64,000 bases of DNA from Desulfovermiculus sp041686195 (lineage in GTDB: Bacteria; Desulfobacterota; Desulfovibrionia; Desulfovibrionales; Desulfothermaceae), in assembly GCA_041686195.1 (NCBI GenBank), contig JAWLEI010000004.1, positions 13,778 through 77,777 of the forward strand, read 5' to 3'. Position 1 is the stretch's first letter; every line of letters begins with the position of its first letter. The notes beneath the pieces were generated by a model. It did no database searches. It saw only the letters and a list, made by a program, of their open reading frames with translations, and was not told where the DNA came from. The position numbers and the translations under genes were made by a program. Of the stretch, positions 1 through 8,373 are shown in pieces.

Positions 1-516
1 AAGCTCGATTCCATTCTGCAGATCGGGGTACCCACCCTCTATCTGACGGAGATCGTCATTCTGGCTGCCCTGGCCTACCTTTTTCTGCGTCGGGTGGTGG
101 TTCCCCAAATGCGGTATATCTCCTTGCCGGCTGATTATTTTCCCCTCTTTTTGATCCTGGCCATTGTTATTTCCGGAATTCTCATGCGCTATTTCATCCG
201 CACAGATATTATGGATATCAAGACCTTGACCATGGGACTGGCCACGCTGAACTTTACGGTCCCTGAAGGTATAGGGGTCGTTTTTTACATCCATATGTTT
301 CTTGTCTCTGCTTTGCTGGTCTATTTTCCCATGAGCAAGCTCATGCACTTGGGCGGTGTCTTTTTGAGCCCGACCCGTAATCTGGCCAATAATAACCGGA
401 TGCAGCGGCACGTGAACCCCTGGAATTATCCGGTCAAGGTCCATACCTACGAAGAATGGGAAAATGAGTACCGGGAACAAATGAAAGAAGCAGGACTTCC
501 ATTGGAAAAGGAGTAG
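1..516 (+). CDS. dsrM: DsrM, menaquinol-oxidising cytochrome b subunit (5' truncated)
   Basis: The reading frame is open from base 1, so the gene begins upstream of the window; about 171 C-terminal residues are present. The visible part has hydrophobic membrane segments (roughly residues 14-32, 46-65 and 90-108 of the fragment) and a hydrophilic tail. This fits the nitrate-reductase gamma (NarI)-like family to which DsrM belongs. In that family the protein is a diheme b cytochrome of the inner membrane that takes electrons from menaquinol and passes them to DsrK. The call rests mainly on position: the stop is 3 bp before dsrK, at the head of an unmistakable dsrKJOP series. The heme-ligating part of the protein cannot be assessed from this fragment. 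Confidence 0.9.
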   Translation, partial: KLDSILQIGVPTLYLTEIVILAALAYLFLRRVVVPQMRYISLPADYFPLFLILAIVISGILMRYFIRTDIMDIKTLTMGLATLNFTVPEGIGVVFYIHMFLVSALLVYFPMSKLMHLGGVFLSPTRNLANNNRMQRHVNPWNYPVKVHTYEEWENEYREQMKEAGLPLEKE

Positions 517-519
517 AGT

Positions 520-2127
520 ATGTCCAAGTTGCCAGCAGCCGATACACTCGCAGCGAGTATAGATTACACTCCGCCGCGCAAGCCGTGGATGGAAGTTCCG
601 GCAGAGTTCCGGCCTGGAGTATACAGTTATCCGGCCAACCCCAAAAATCTTAAGATCCTGGATTTTCCGAATCCAAGGCAGTGGTCTCCTGAGGATGATG
701 ACTGGAAGCTCCCGGAGAATTGGCAGGAGATCATTTATGAAGGATTCAAGGAACGGCTGCACAAATACCGTTCGTTGAAAGTGTTTATGGATATCTGCGT
801 GCGTTGCGGGGCATGTGCAGATAAATGCCATTACTTCATAGGCTCCGGGGATCCCAAGAACATGCCCGTCTTACGGGCTGAACTGCTCAGGTCCGTATAT
901 CGCCAGGATTTTACCACAGCGGGAAAGATACTCAAATCCTTGAGCGGATCCCGGGAGTTGACCGAGGATGTGATCAAAGAATGGTTCATGTATTTTTATC
1001 AGTGTTCGGAGTGCCGGCGCTGTTCCCTGTTTTGCCCCTACGGCATTGATACGGCCGAAATCACCATGATGGGCCGGGAGCTGCTCAATCTCCTGGGGCT
1101 GAATATCAACTGGGTCATGGAACCGGTGGCCAATTGTTTTAAAGTGGGCAACCACCTGGGCATTCCTCCGCATACGTTTAAAGATATCGTTGATTTTATG
1201 TGCGAGGATATCGAGGATATTACCGGCATCAAGATCAATCCGCCCATGAACAAGAAAGGGGCCGAGATCCTGTTTGTCACTCCTTCCGGAGACTACTTTG
1301 CAGATCCCGGGACCTATACCTTCATGGGCTACTTGATGCTCTTCCATGAGCTCGGCCTGGACTACACCATGAGTGCTTACGCCTCTGAGGGCGGAAACTT
1401 CGGTCTGTTTACCTCAGCCGAGGCCATGAAAAGGCTCAACGCCAAGATCTATGCCGAGGCCAAGCGACTGGGGGTCAAGTGGATCCTGGGCGGGGAATGC
1501 GGCCATATGTGGCGGGTCATCAATCAATACATGGACACCATGAACGGTCCGGCCGATTTCCTGGATGTCCCCCGCAATCCTTTGACCGGTACTGTTTTTT
1601 CCAATGCCCGATCCACTAAAATGGTGCATATAACCGAGTTTACCGCCGATCTTATCCAGAACAAGATCTTGAACCTGGATCCCAGCCGCAACGACCACCT
1701 CAAGGTCACCTACCATGATTCCTGCAATCCGTCCCGGGCCATGGGGCTTTTGGAAGAGCCGAGGTATGTGATCAAAAACGTGTGCAATAACTTTTATGAA
1801 ATGCCGGAGCAGACCATCCGGGAGCAGACCTTTTGCTGCGGATCGGGCTCTGGGTTGAATAATGAAGAGTTCATGGAAATGCGCATGCGGGGAGGAATGC
1901 CCCGGGCCAATGCAGTAAAACACGTACACGACAAATACGGAGTGAACATGTTGTCCTGTATTTGCGCCATTGACCGGGCCGCTCTGCCTCCGCTGATGGA
2001 GTACTGGGTACCTGGCGTTGATGTGACCGGTGTGCACGAAATGGTGGCCAATGCCCTGGTCATGCGTGGCGAAAAGGAACGTGAGACCGACTTGCGCAGT
2101 GAACCCTTGCCAGGAAAGGAGGGGTAG
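520..2127 (+). CDS. dsrK: DsrK, HdrD-like iron-sulfur subunit of the DsrMKJOP complex
   Basis: A 535-residue cytoplasmic iron-sulfur protein related to the catalytic subunit HdrD of heterodisulfide reductase. It has two ferredoxin-type cysteine clusters, Cys93/96/99/103 (CVRCGACADKC) and Cys162/165/168/172 (CSECRRCSLFC). The C-terminal half carries a CCG-type cluster-binding domain (DSC near 400, FCCG near 435, CIC near 480) that in this family holds a noncubane [4Fe-4S] site. Established role: with DsrM it forms the membrane module linking the menaquinone pool to DsrC trisulfide reduction during sulfite respiration. It starts 3 bp after dsrM and ends 3 bp before dsrJ, so translation is probably coupled. 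Confidence 0.97.
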   Translation: MSKLPAADTLAASIDYTPPRKPWMEVPAEFRPGVYSYPANPKNLKILDFPNPRQWSPEDDDWKLPENWQEIIYEGFKERLHKYRSLKVFMDICVRCGACADKCHYFIGSGDPKNMPVLRAELLRSVYRQDFTTAGKILKSLSGSRELTEDVIKEWFMYFYQCSECRRCSLFCPYGIDTAEITMMGRELLNLLGLNINWVMEPVANCFKVGNHLGIPPHTFKDIVDFMCEDIEDITGIKINPPMNKKGAEILFVTPSGDYFADPGTYTFMGYLMLFHELGLDYTMSAYASEGGNFGLFTSAEAMKRLNAKIYAEAKRLGVKWILGGECGHMWRVINQYMDTMNGPADFLDVPRNPLTGTVFSNARSTKMVHITEFTADLIQNKILNLDPSRNDHLKVTYHDSCNPSRAMGLLEEPRYVIKNVCNNFYEMPEQTIREQTFCCGSGSGLNNEEFMEMRMRGGMPRANAVKHVHDKYGVNMLSCICAIDRAALPPLMEYWVPGVDVTGVHEMVANALVMRGEKERETDLRSEPLPGKEG

Positions 2128-2130
2128 GCG

Positions 2131-2520
2131 ATGTATGACAGCGGCAAGATCTTGACCGGATTGGTTATTTTTCTTTTTTTGATTACCTTTCCCTTCTGGT
2201 ACAACCTGGGCCAGGCCTCATATGAGGAACCGGATCTGTTGATGCCTGATGATGCCGAGGCATGTATCGAGCCCACGGAATGGATGCGGGCCAATCACAT
2301 GGAGCTCCTGGATGTGTGGCGGGACATGGTGGTCAGAGATGGTTTGAGTACGTATGTCAGCAGCACAGGAGAAGAAATGGAGATTAGCCTGCAAAAGACA
2401 TGCATGGACTGTCACACGGACATGGCCAGATTTTGCGACGAGTGCCACAACAAAGCAGCTGTGAGTCCATACTGCTGGGACTGCCACATAGCGCCCGAGG
2501 AGGTGGCCAATGGACAATAA
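2131..2520 (+). CDS. dsrJ: DsrJ, periplasmic triheme cytochrome c
   Basis: A 129-residue protein with an N-terminal hydrophobic segment (about residues 7-24) that probably stays as a membrane anchor. Three CxxCH heme c motifs are packed in the C-terminal third (CMDCH, CDECH, CWDCH). Cys45, in the context EACIEPTEW, matches the position of the unusual cysteine axial heme ligand described for DsrJ of Allochromatium vinosum. As part of DsrMKJOP it works with DsrO and DsrP on the periplasmic side. The last 11 bp overlap the start of dsrO, which indicates translational coupling. The start ATG is 3 bp after the dsrK stop and the GGAGGGG Shine-Dalgarno lies inside the dsrK end. Confidence 0.96.
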   Translation: MYDSGKILTGLVIFLFLITFPFWYNLGQASYEEPDLLMPDDAEACIEPTEWMRANHMELLDVWRDMVVRDGLSTYVSSTGEEMEISLQKTCMDCHTDMARFCDECHNKAAVSPYCWDCHIAPEEVANGQ

Positions 2521-3283
2521 CAGGAGAGCATTTCTAAAGATTGCCGGGATCAGTGCTGCCCTGGGCTTCGGCGGCGGGCTCCCTCTTGCTCTGCAGGCTG
2601 CATATCCGGATGAAGCCCGGTATATCGCGAGTGAGAGTGAAGTGACCGCCAAGCGGTGGGGCATGGTCATTGATACCCGCAAATTTGATACAGCCGAGGA
2701 CTTTGATCAGGTGATCCAGGCCTGCCATCGCTATCACAATGTGCCTGAAATTCAGGGTAATGAAGAAATCAAGTGGATTTGGACCGATGCGTTCAAGCAC
2801 GTCTTTCCCAGCGTGACCAACCCCTATCTGGCGGACAGGCTGGAAAACAAGGAGTATTTGCTTTTGTGCAACCACTGTGACAATCCGCCCTGTGTTCGGG
2901 TGTGTCCAACCAAGGCCACTTTTCAGCGGGCTGACGGGATTGTGATGATGGATTACCACCGCTGCATAGGCTGCCGATACTGTATGGCCGGTTGCCCTTT
3001 TGGAGCTCGCAGCTTCAACTTTTCCGATCCAGCGCCGCATGTGTCTGACCCCAACCCTGATTTTCCGTACCGAATGCGCGGAGTTGTGGAAAAATGCAAC
3101 TTCTGTGCTGAACGTCTGGAGCAAGGGCAGATGCCCGCCTGTGTTGAGGCCTCTGATGGTGCACTCATTTTTGGCGATCTCAATGATCCTGATTCCCATA
3201 TCCGGCAGGTATTGCGCGAGAACTACACCATCAGGCGCAAGGGCGATTTGGGTACCGATCCATGTGTATTCTACATAGTCTAG
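2510..3283 (+). CDS. dsrO: DsrO, Tat-exported periplasmic ferredoxin subunit
   Basis: A 257-residue protein that opens with a twin-arginine signal (RRAFLK at residues 5-10) followed by a hydrophobic stretch to about residue 30, so it is exported folded through Tat. Ferredoxin-like clusters are Cys120/123/128/132 and Cys152/155/158/162, with further cysteines near 200-215 (CNFCAERL). This is the arrangement of periplasmic [4Fe-4S] electron carriers such as NrfC and HybA. In DsrMKJOP it shuttles electrons between DsrJ and the membrane protein DsrP. The start overlaps dsrJ by 11 bp and its stop is 9 bp before dsrP. Confidence 0.96.
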   Translation: MDNNRRAFLKIAGISAALGFGGGLPLALQAAYPDEARYIASESEVTAKRWGMVIDTRKFDTAEDFDQVIQACHRYHNVPEIQGNEEIKWIWTDAFKHVFPSVTNPYLADRLENKEYLLLCNHCDNPPCVRVCPTKATFQRADGIVMMDYHRCIGCRYCMAGCPFGARSFNFSDPAPHVSDPNPDFPYRMRGVVEKCNFCAERLEQGQMPACVEASDGALIFGDLNDPDSHIRQVLRENYTIRRKGDLGTDPCVFYIV

Positions 3284-3292
3284 GGGGCCGAC

Positions 3293-4453
3293 ATGTTTGA
3301 AAAAGCGTTACAAGGCGATCGACGCTACTGGGCCTGGATTATTTTTCTCCTGGCCGTGATGGGGATAGGGAGCATCTTCTATATCTATCAGCTGGTTAAC
3401 GGCTTGACTGTGACCGGATTGTCCCGAGATGTGTCCTGGGGTTTTTATATCGCGCAATTTACGTATATGGTCGGTGTGGCCGCCTCGGCTGTCATGCTCG
3501 TGCTTCCACTGTATCTGCACAATGCCAAGCAGTTCAGCCGCATGGTTATTTTGGGCGAGTTCATGGCCATTGCTGCGGTTATCGTCTGTCTGGGGTTTAT
3601 CGTTGTTGATCTCGGTCAGCCGCAGCGGTTGATGAATGTCATCCTGCATCCTACCCCCAACTCTATCCTGTTTTGGGACATGATTGTCCTGAATGGTTAT
3701 CTGCTGCTGAACATCGTTATCGGCTGGGCCAATCTCAGCGCTGAAAATAAGCGCCTTCCTCATCCCAGCTGGGTCAAGCCGATTATATATGTGTCCATTG
3801 TCTGGGCGGTGAGCATTCATACCGTAACCGCTTTCCTGTACCAGGGCCTGCCGGGCCGGCACTACTGGCTGACCGCCATTCTGGCCGCCAGATTTCTGTC
3901 TTCGGCCTTCTGCTCCGGACCGGCCATATTGATCATCCTGGCCATGATCGCCAAGAAGGTGGCCAAGTTTGATCCCGGGGAAAAGGCGGTCCAGACCCTG
4001 GCCACCATTATTACCTATGCCATGCTGATTAATGTGTTTTTCTTCCTTCTGGAAGTCTTCACTGCATTTTACAGCAATGTGCCCGGGCATACGCATACCA
4101 TTGCCTATCTGTTCACCGGTGCCCATGGCGCGAGCAGTCTGGTCGGCTGGATGTGGGTCATGACCGTATGTGCCATCCTCTCCCTTGTCCTTTTGGTTCC
4201 GCATCAGTTCAGGAAAAAACCTGAGCTTCTTGTTCCCGGGCTGCTGTTGCTCATAGCCGCAACCTGGATCGATAAAGGATTGGGGCTGGTGGTCGGTGGG
4301 TTCATTCCCAACCCCTTTGATACCATCACTGAGTATGCCCCGACCTTTCCTGAGATTATGATTTCGGTCATGATCTATGCCACAGGACTTTTGGTCCTCA
4401 CTGTACTGTGGAAGGTGGCCATAGGGGTGAAAAAAGAGACTGGAGAAGTGTGA
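3293..4453 (+). CDS. dsrP: DsrP, NrfD-type membrane subunit
   Basis: A 386-residue polytopic membrane protein with about ten hydrophobic helices, of the NrfD/PsrC family. It carries no cofactor-binding cysteine motif, as expected of NrfD-type quinone-interacting subunits. In DsrMKJOP it forms, with DsrO and DsrJ, the second quinone-linked module. It follows dsrO after 9 bp and is the last of the five classical genes. The ferredoxin gene follows after 121 bp, with no obvious terminator between them. The long open frame on the opposite strand of this gene is a shadow caused by hydrophobic codon composition. Confidence 0.95.
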   Translation: MFEKALQGDRRYWAWIIFLLAVMGIGSIFYIYQLVNGLTVTGLSRDVSWGFYIAQFTYMVGVAASAVMLVLPLYLHNAKQFSRMVILGEFMAIAAVIVCLGFIVVDLGQPQRLMNVILHPTPNSILFWDMIVLNGYLLLNIVIGWANLSAENKRLPHPSWVKPIIYVSIVWAVSIHTVTAFLYQGLPGRHYWLTAILAARFLSSAFCSGPAILIILAMIAKKVAKFDPGEKAVQTLATIITYAMLINVFFFLLEVFTAFYSNVPGHTHTIAYLFTGAHGASSLVGWMWVMTVCAILSLVLLVPHQFRKKPELLVPGLLLLIAATWIDKGLGLVVGGFIPNPFDTITEYAPTFPEIMISVMIYATGLLVLTVLWKVAIGVKKETGEV

Positions 4454-4574
4454 AGAAAACAAAACCGCACCGGGCCGGCCGGAGTCTCCATCTGCTGCCA
4501 CCCCGGCGCTTTCGTTTACTTTTTTAGAGGTATATAACTTTTGTTTAACATCAATTCCCTTGAGGAGGAAACTC

Positions 4575-4760
4575 ATGCCTAGAGTGATTATCGATGAAGA
4601 AAAATGCATTGGTTGCGGAGAGTGTGTGGATGTATGCCCTGCTGAAGTCCTGGAAATGCAGGACGACAAGGCTGTGGTTATCAACGAAGACGAGTGCCTG
4701 GAGTGTGAATCCTGTGTTGAGACCTGTGAGCAGGATGCTATTACCCTGGAAACCGATTAA
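4575..4760 (+). CDS. 2[4Fe-4S] ferredoxin
   Basis: A 61-residue bacterial ferredoxin with two CxxCxxCxxxC clusters (CIGCGECVDVC and CLECESCVETC). An upstream in-frame TTG at 4560 is rejected, because the Shine-Dalgarno sequence GAGGAG lies between it and the ATG at 4575. The protein is very acidic and of standard length. Its place behind dsrMKJOP suggests that it supplies or receives low-potential electrons for sulfite reduction, but its partner cannot be read from sequence. A strong hairpin follows about 100 bp downstream. Confidence 0.93.
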   Translation: MPRVIIDEEKCIGCGECVDVCPAEVLEMQDDKAVVINEDECLECESCVETCEQDAITLETD

Positions 4761-5083
4761 TATTGCCGGGTGAATATGTTGCAGACGGGCAGGGGGAGGA
4801 TATGGTGATCGAGGTTTTCCCCTGCATTTCACCGGCCATGCGAGCGAAATGAGCTGGCAAGCCCCTGATGTGATTTCATATCAGGGGCTTGTCTTTAGGG
4901 GTAAAATCTCGTTTCACTCGAGCGTAATCCGCGTCTTCTGCGGTTATGATCTTGTCCACAGGCTTCTTCCTCGATCAAAACGGGCGTTTGCATCATCCCC
5001 CTCAACCTGAATTTTCACAGTTGACGCCCCATGCTCCCTCAGGCACACTTGGCGCACGCAAATTATGGCAGTGAGGTAGGTGT
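4761..5083. other. Intergenic stretch with terminator and repeat remnant
   Basis: No gene is supported in these 323 bp. The stretch holds the hairpin at 4858-4897. It also holds a degenerate copy of the dispersed CTCGTTTCATACGAG-type module near 4907-4925, followed by a GATCAAAACGGGCG segment near 4973-4986 that resembles the reverse form of the CCAGTTTGATC module seen elsewhere in the window. No promoter for the downstream gene is convincing. Confidence 0.5.
4858..4897 (+). terminator. Rho-independent terminator-like hairpin after ferredoxin
   Basis: Perfect 12-bp arms (4858-4869 and 4880-4891) enclose a 10-nt loop and are followed by TCTTT. It would end the dsrMKJOP-ferredoxin transcript and separate it from the ykgJ-like gene at 5084. 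Confidence 0.75.
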
Positions 5084-5806
5084 ATGCAATTTGATTTGAC
5101 CCCTTTTTTTGAAGAGTATCAAAATATTGTCCAAGGTCTGGATACGGCCTTTGAGCAGATTCAAAGCCAATATCCGCAGGAAGTCCGGTGTGAGCAGGGG
5201 TGCTGTGAATGCTGTTATGCCCTCTTTGATCTGACCCTGGTCGAGGCCATGTTCCTCAACCGCCAGTTTCATAATCATCTGGACCAGGACCAGAAGGATT
5301 CGGTCCTGGAACGCGCAGACAGAGCGGACCGGGATATCCACAAGATAAAGCATCAGGCCTTTAAAGCCCGGCAGAAAGGAATCGATCCAGAGGAGATACT
5401 TCGGGAGGTCGGAACCAAGCAGGTCCGCTGTCCATTGCTCGAAGATGAGAATATGTGCCTGTTGTATGCCTATCGCCCTCTAACCTGCCGGGTCTATGGA
5501 CTGCCCCTGCAGATTCATGGCCAGGTCCGGACCTGCGGGAAGACCGGATTTGAACCCGGAGAATCCTATCCAACCATAAACATGGACACATTGCAGGACC
5601 GGCTCATGGATATCAGCCAGCGCATGGTCCAGTCTATGCCCACCAAGTACGACAAGCTGGCAGAGGTCCTGGTCCCTGTATCCATGGCCCTTATGACTGA
5701 GTATGATGATGAATATCTGGGCATTGTCCAGCCCAAGCAAAAGATGCCGGCTCAAGCGGCGGAATGGACATTAGGACCGAGCGAAGAGGAGCCGGAGAAT
5801 GGATAA
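5084..5806 (+). CDS. YkgJ-family cysteine-cluster protein
   Basis: A 240-residue soluble protein with the signature of the YkgJ (zinc/iron-chelating CxxxCxxCC) family: Cys39, Cys43, Cys44 and Cys47 lie in CEQGCCECCYA near residue 40. Further conserved cysteines are near 120-150 (CPLLEDENMCLLY, RPLTCRVYG, RTCGKTG). The family binds Fe or Zn and its function is not settled. The gene sits between the dsrMKJOP and dsrAB blocks and overlaps the next small gene by 8 bp, so a link to sulfite reductase assembly or metal supply is plausible but inferred only from position. A GTGAGGTAGG stretch gives a modest ribosome site. Confidence 0.85.
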   Translation: MQFDLTPFFEEYQNIVQGLDTAFEQIQSQYPQEVRCEQGCCECCYALFDLTLVEAMFLNRQFHNHLDQDQKDSVLERADRADRDIHKIKHQAFKARQKGIDPEEILREVGTKQVRCPLLEDENMCLLYAYRPLTCRVYGLPLQIHGQVRTCGKTGFEPGESYPTINMDTLQDRLMDISQRMVQSMPTKYDKLAEVLVPVSMALMTEYDDEYLGIVQPKQKMPAQAAEWTLGPSEEEPENG

Positions 5807-6149
5807 GGAAGCCCAGAAAAAGGCGATATACGAGCGAATGTCTTCCCGGAGGAAGCGGTTTGTCGACCGCATCGGGTATGACAAGTGGGATCCGTTCCAG
5901 GAGCCCAAGCATCCTATAGAAATCCGCACTGAAGCCACCCAGCGAACGGCCCAGGATCTGTATAATCAATTCTTTGCTGAAAACGAGGTCAATCATAGGA
6001 CATCTGCTTATAATCGCGGGGTGTATGAGTTCTGTATGGGCATTTTCGGTCGCGATGACCGTTTTCGGGGGATTTTTGATTTTTGCCAGTGGTATGCGCA
6101 GGAGCTTAGAAAACGAAATATAGATCCCGCCCAGGTGTGGGACGATTAA
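5799..6149 (+). CDS. Conserved-looking small protein of unknown function in the dsr island
   Basis: A 116-residue soluble, charged protein with no recognised domain. It has a basic N-terminal helix (RRKRF at about 17-21), many aromatic residues in the C-terminal half (YNRGVYEFCMGIFGRDDRF) and two cysteines that do not form a metal motif. It overlaps the ykgJ-like gene by 8 bp, so the two are very likely cotranslated, and it is followed after 55 bp by the TPR gene. Lack of a signal peptide or membrane segment points to a cytoplasmic role. No function is assigned; the tight coupling suggests a partner of the Cys-cluster protein. Confidence 0.75.
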   Translation: MDKEAQKKAIYERMSSRRKRFVDRIGYDKWDPFQEPKHPIEIRTEATQRTAQDLYNQFFAENEVNHRTSAYNRGVYEFCMGIFGRDDRFRGIFDFCQWYAQELRKRNIDPAQVWDD

Positions 6150-6204
6150 GCAATAAACCCAGATAACTATATCCAGAACAGGCTGTAAAGAGCATGGAGA
6201 GAGT

Positions 6205-6834
6205 ATGGCCGAACAGTATCAAAGCATTGATGAATACTTGGAAACCTTGAAAAAACAGTTGAAGGACAATCCCCAGGACGGGGTGGCCCATTACAACATG
6301 GGCTGTGTGCTGATAGGTAGAGGTGAATATGAAAAGGCCGAGCAGGAGTTGAAGACAGCTATTCAGATGACCCCGGATCTGGCCGAAGCCTATGTCCAGC
6401 TGGGGGGACTTGCTCTGCGCAATGGAGATCTGATGACCTGTCTGAGCTACAATAAAAAGGCTGCCGAGTTCCGGCCCAGGTTCGCAGTTCCGCACGGCAA
6501 TGTGGGATTTGTGCACCTGCAGATGGGAAAGGTCGATGAAGCCATCGCAGCTTTACGCCGGGCATTGAGTTTTGATCCCAAATTTGTGCAGGCCAGATCT
6601 ACATTGGCCAGCGCTTATCTCATGCAGGGCGATGTTGATGGATGCATTGAGCAGTGCAGGCAGGTTTTGGCTGAACAGCCCACCTTTGGTCCGGCCTACA
6701 ACAATCTCTGCCTGGCCTATATGCAGCGTGAAGAATATGATCAGGCTGTAGAGAATTGCGACTTGGCCATCAAGTACGGTTATGAAATGCCTCAAGACAT
6801 TTTGCAGGAACTCAACCCGCATCGAAAGGAGTAG
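6205..6834 (+). CDS. Tetratricopeptide repeat protein
   Basis: A 209-residue protein made almost entirely of TPR units. About five repeats can be followed from residue 25 on, with the typical pattern of small residue at 8, Ala at 20 and Pro at 32 (for example NMGCVLIGRGEYEKAEQEL and NVGFVHLQMGKVDEAIAAL). There is no signal peptide or transmembrane segment, so it is probably a cytoplasmic adaptor or assembly factor. It is the last gene before the dsrA promoter and on the same strand as the flanking dsr genes, but its partner is unknown. Confidence 0.88.
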   Translation: MAEQYQSIDEYLETLKKQLKDNPQDGVAHYNMGCVLIGRGEYEKAEQELKTAIQMTPDLAEAYVQLGGLALRNGDLMTCLSYNKKAAEFRPRFAVPHGNVGFVHLQMGKVDEAIAALRRALSFDPKFVQARSTLASAYLMQGDVDGCIEQCRQVLAEQPTFGPAYNNLCLAYMQREEYDQAVENCDLAIKYGYEMPQDILQELNPHRKE

Positions 6835-6922
6835 GGTCAATGTCGGCCTGTGCCTGGGCCGGGCGTGATGAAAGAGGGAGGGTGAAAACCCGCGCATTTG
6901 GGGAGCTAAGAAGTATTTGGCC

Positions 6923-6952
6923 TTGACAAAAGCCCTCTCTTGTCCCTAATAT
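6923..6952 (+). promoter_or_regulatory. Sigma70-type promoter of dsrABD
   Basis: A perfect -35 TTGACA (6923-6928) and a -10 TAATAT (6947-6952) are separated by 18 bp, leaving an untranslated leader of roughly 85 nt before the dsrA ATG at 7045. This is the only close consensus promoter in the 210-bp gap and fits strong expression of sulfite reductase. Confidence 0.8.
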
Positions 6953-7044
6953 CACAAACTCCATGGCATGAGGCCGAGTTTATCATAGCTGTTGGAATTG
7001 TTTTGCACTCCAAAACCTTATGACTACGAGAAGGAGGCTGAGTA

Positions 7045-8361
7045 ATGGCATTCAAGCATGAAACCCCTTTGCTGGACCAGCTTGAGAGCGGGCCATGGCC
7101 AAGCTTTGTGTCCGATTTGAAGCGGCAGGCCACGCATCGGAAAGAGAACCCGGACAATGTTGAGTACCAGATCGATACTGATTGCGTTGAGGACATCCTG
7201 GGCGTTGTCGAGTTGTCCTACAAAGAAAAGGAAGTACACTGGAAACACGGCGGTATCGTCGGTGTGTTCGGCTACGGAGGCGGGGTTATCGGCCGGTACT
7301 GCGACCAGCCGCAGCAGTTTCCGGGGGTTGCCCATTTTCATACCATGCGCGTCAATCAGCCCAACGGGAAATACTACACCACAGATTATCTGCGCAAGAT
7401 CTGTGATCTGTGGGACTTCCGCGGCAGCGGGATGATGAACATGCACGGCTCAACCGGAGACATCATTTTTCTGGGGACCCGGACCGAACAGCTGGAAGAG
7501 ATCTTTTATGAAATGACCCATAAGCTGGATCAGGACCTCGGCGGCTCAGGCTCTAACCTGCGCACGCCCTCCTGCTGCCTGGGCGAATCCAGGTGCGAAT
7601 GGTCCTGCTACAACACCCAGGAGCTCTGCTACCAGCTGACCCACGAGTATCAGGACGAGCTGCACCGGCCTGCCTTCCCCTACAAGTTCAAGTTCAAGTT
7701 CGACGGTTGTCCCAATGGCTGCGTGGCTTCCATTGCCCGGGCTGATATGTCCTTTATCGGGACCTGGAGAGACAATATCCGCATCGATCAGGAAGCGGTC
7801 AAGGCCTATATGGGCGGAGAATTTCCTCCCAATGGCGGGGCTCATGCCGGCCGGGACTGGGGTCCTTTCGACATCCAGAAGGAAGTTATCGATCTCTGCC
7901 CCACCCAGTGCATGTGGATGGAAGGCGATCAACTGAAGATCAATGACAAGGAATGCAATCGCTGCATGCACTGCATCAATGTCATGCCCAGGGCTCTGCG
8001 GCCGGGCGAGGACAAGGGACTGTCCATCCTGGTTGGCGCGAAAGCACCCATCCTGGACGGAGCCCAGATGAGCTCCATGCTGGTTCCTTTTATGAAGGTT
8101 GAAGAGCCTTACGACGATATCAAGGAAGTGATTGAAAATATCTGGGACTGGTGGATGGAAGAGGGCAAGAACCGGGAACGTCTGGGCGAACTGATCAAGC
8201 GGCAGGGATTTCAGAAGCTCCTGGATGTCACTGGCCTCAAGGCTCTGGCCCAGCACGTCCAAGAGCCACGCCACAATCCCTACATCTTCTGGAGAGAAGA
8301 AGAAGTACCGGGTGGATTTAGTCAAGATATCACTGAGTTCAGGAAACGCCATCAACGCTAA
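7045..8361 (+). CDS. dsrA: DsrA, dissimilatory sulfite reductase alpha subunit
   Basis: A 438-residue alpha subunit of the siroheme sulfite reductase that makes DsrC trisulfide or sulfide from sulfite in the cytoplasm. The siroheme-[4Fe-4S] cysteines are visible near residues 175-225 (CCLGESRCEWSC and FDGCPNGCVAS), and an inserted ferredoxin domain follows near 285-320 (CPTQCMWMEG, CNRCMHCINVM). Arginine- and lysine-rich substrate-site segments such as KFKFKFDG are present. Length and order match the family. It starts 6 bp after AAGGAGG and is followed by dsrB after 12 bp. Confidence 0.99.
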   Translation: MAFKHETPLLDQLESGPWPSFVSDLKRQATHRKENPDNVEYQIDTDCVEDILGVVELSYKEKEVHWKHGGIVGVFGYGGGVIGRYCDQPQQFPGVAHFHTMRVNQPNGKYYTTDYLRKICDLWDFRGSGMMNMHGSTGDIIFLGTRTEQLEEIFYEMTHKLDQDLGGSGSNLRTPSCCLGESRCEWSCYNTQELCYQLTHEYQDELHRPAFPYKFKFKFDGCPNGCVASIARADMSFIGTWRDNIRIDQEAVKAYMGGEFPPNGGAHAGRDWGPFDIQKEVIDLCPTQCMWMEGDQLKINDKECNRCMHCINVMPRALRPGEDKGLSILVGAKAPILDGAQMSSMLVPFMKVEEPYDDIKEVIENIWDWWMEEGKNRERLGELIKRQGFQKLLDVTGLKALAQHVQEPRHNPYIFWREEEVPGGFSQDITEFRKRHQR

Positions 8362-8373
8362 GGGAGGACAGCT

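Noticed and set aside
871..1347. Minus-strand frames inside dsrK, dsrA, dsrB and ppsA
   Set aside because: All are complements of strongly conserved genes without independent start signals or domains.
3308..4684. 458-residue open frame on the minus strand opposite dsrP
   Set aside because: It runs antisense to the whole of dsrP, is very rich in Gln, His and Asp as expected for the complement of hydrophobic codons, and has no ribosome site or domain.
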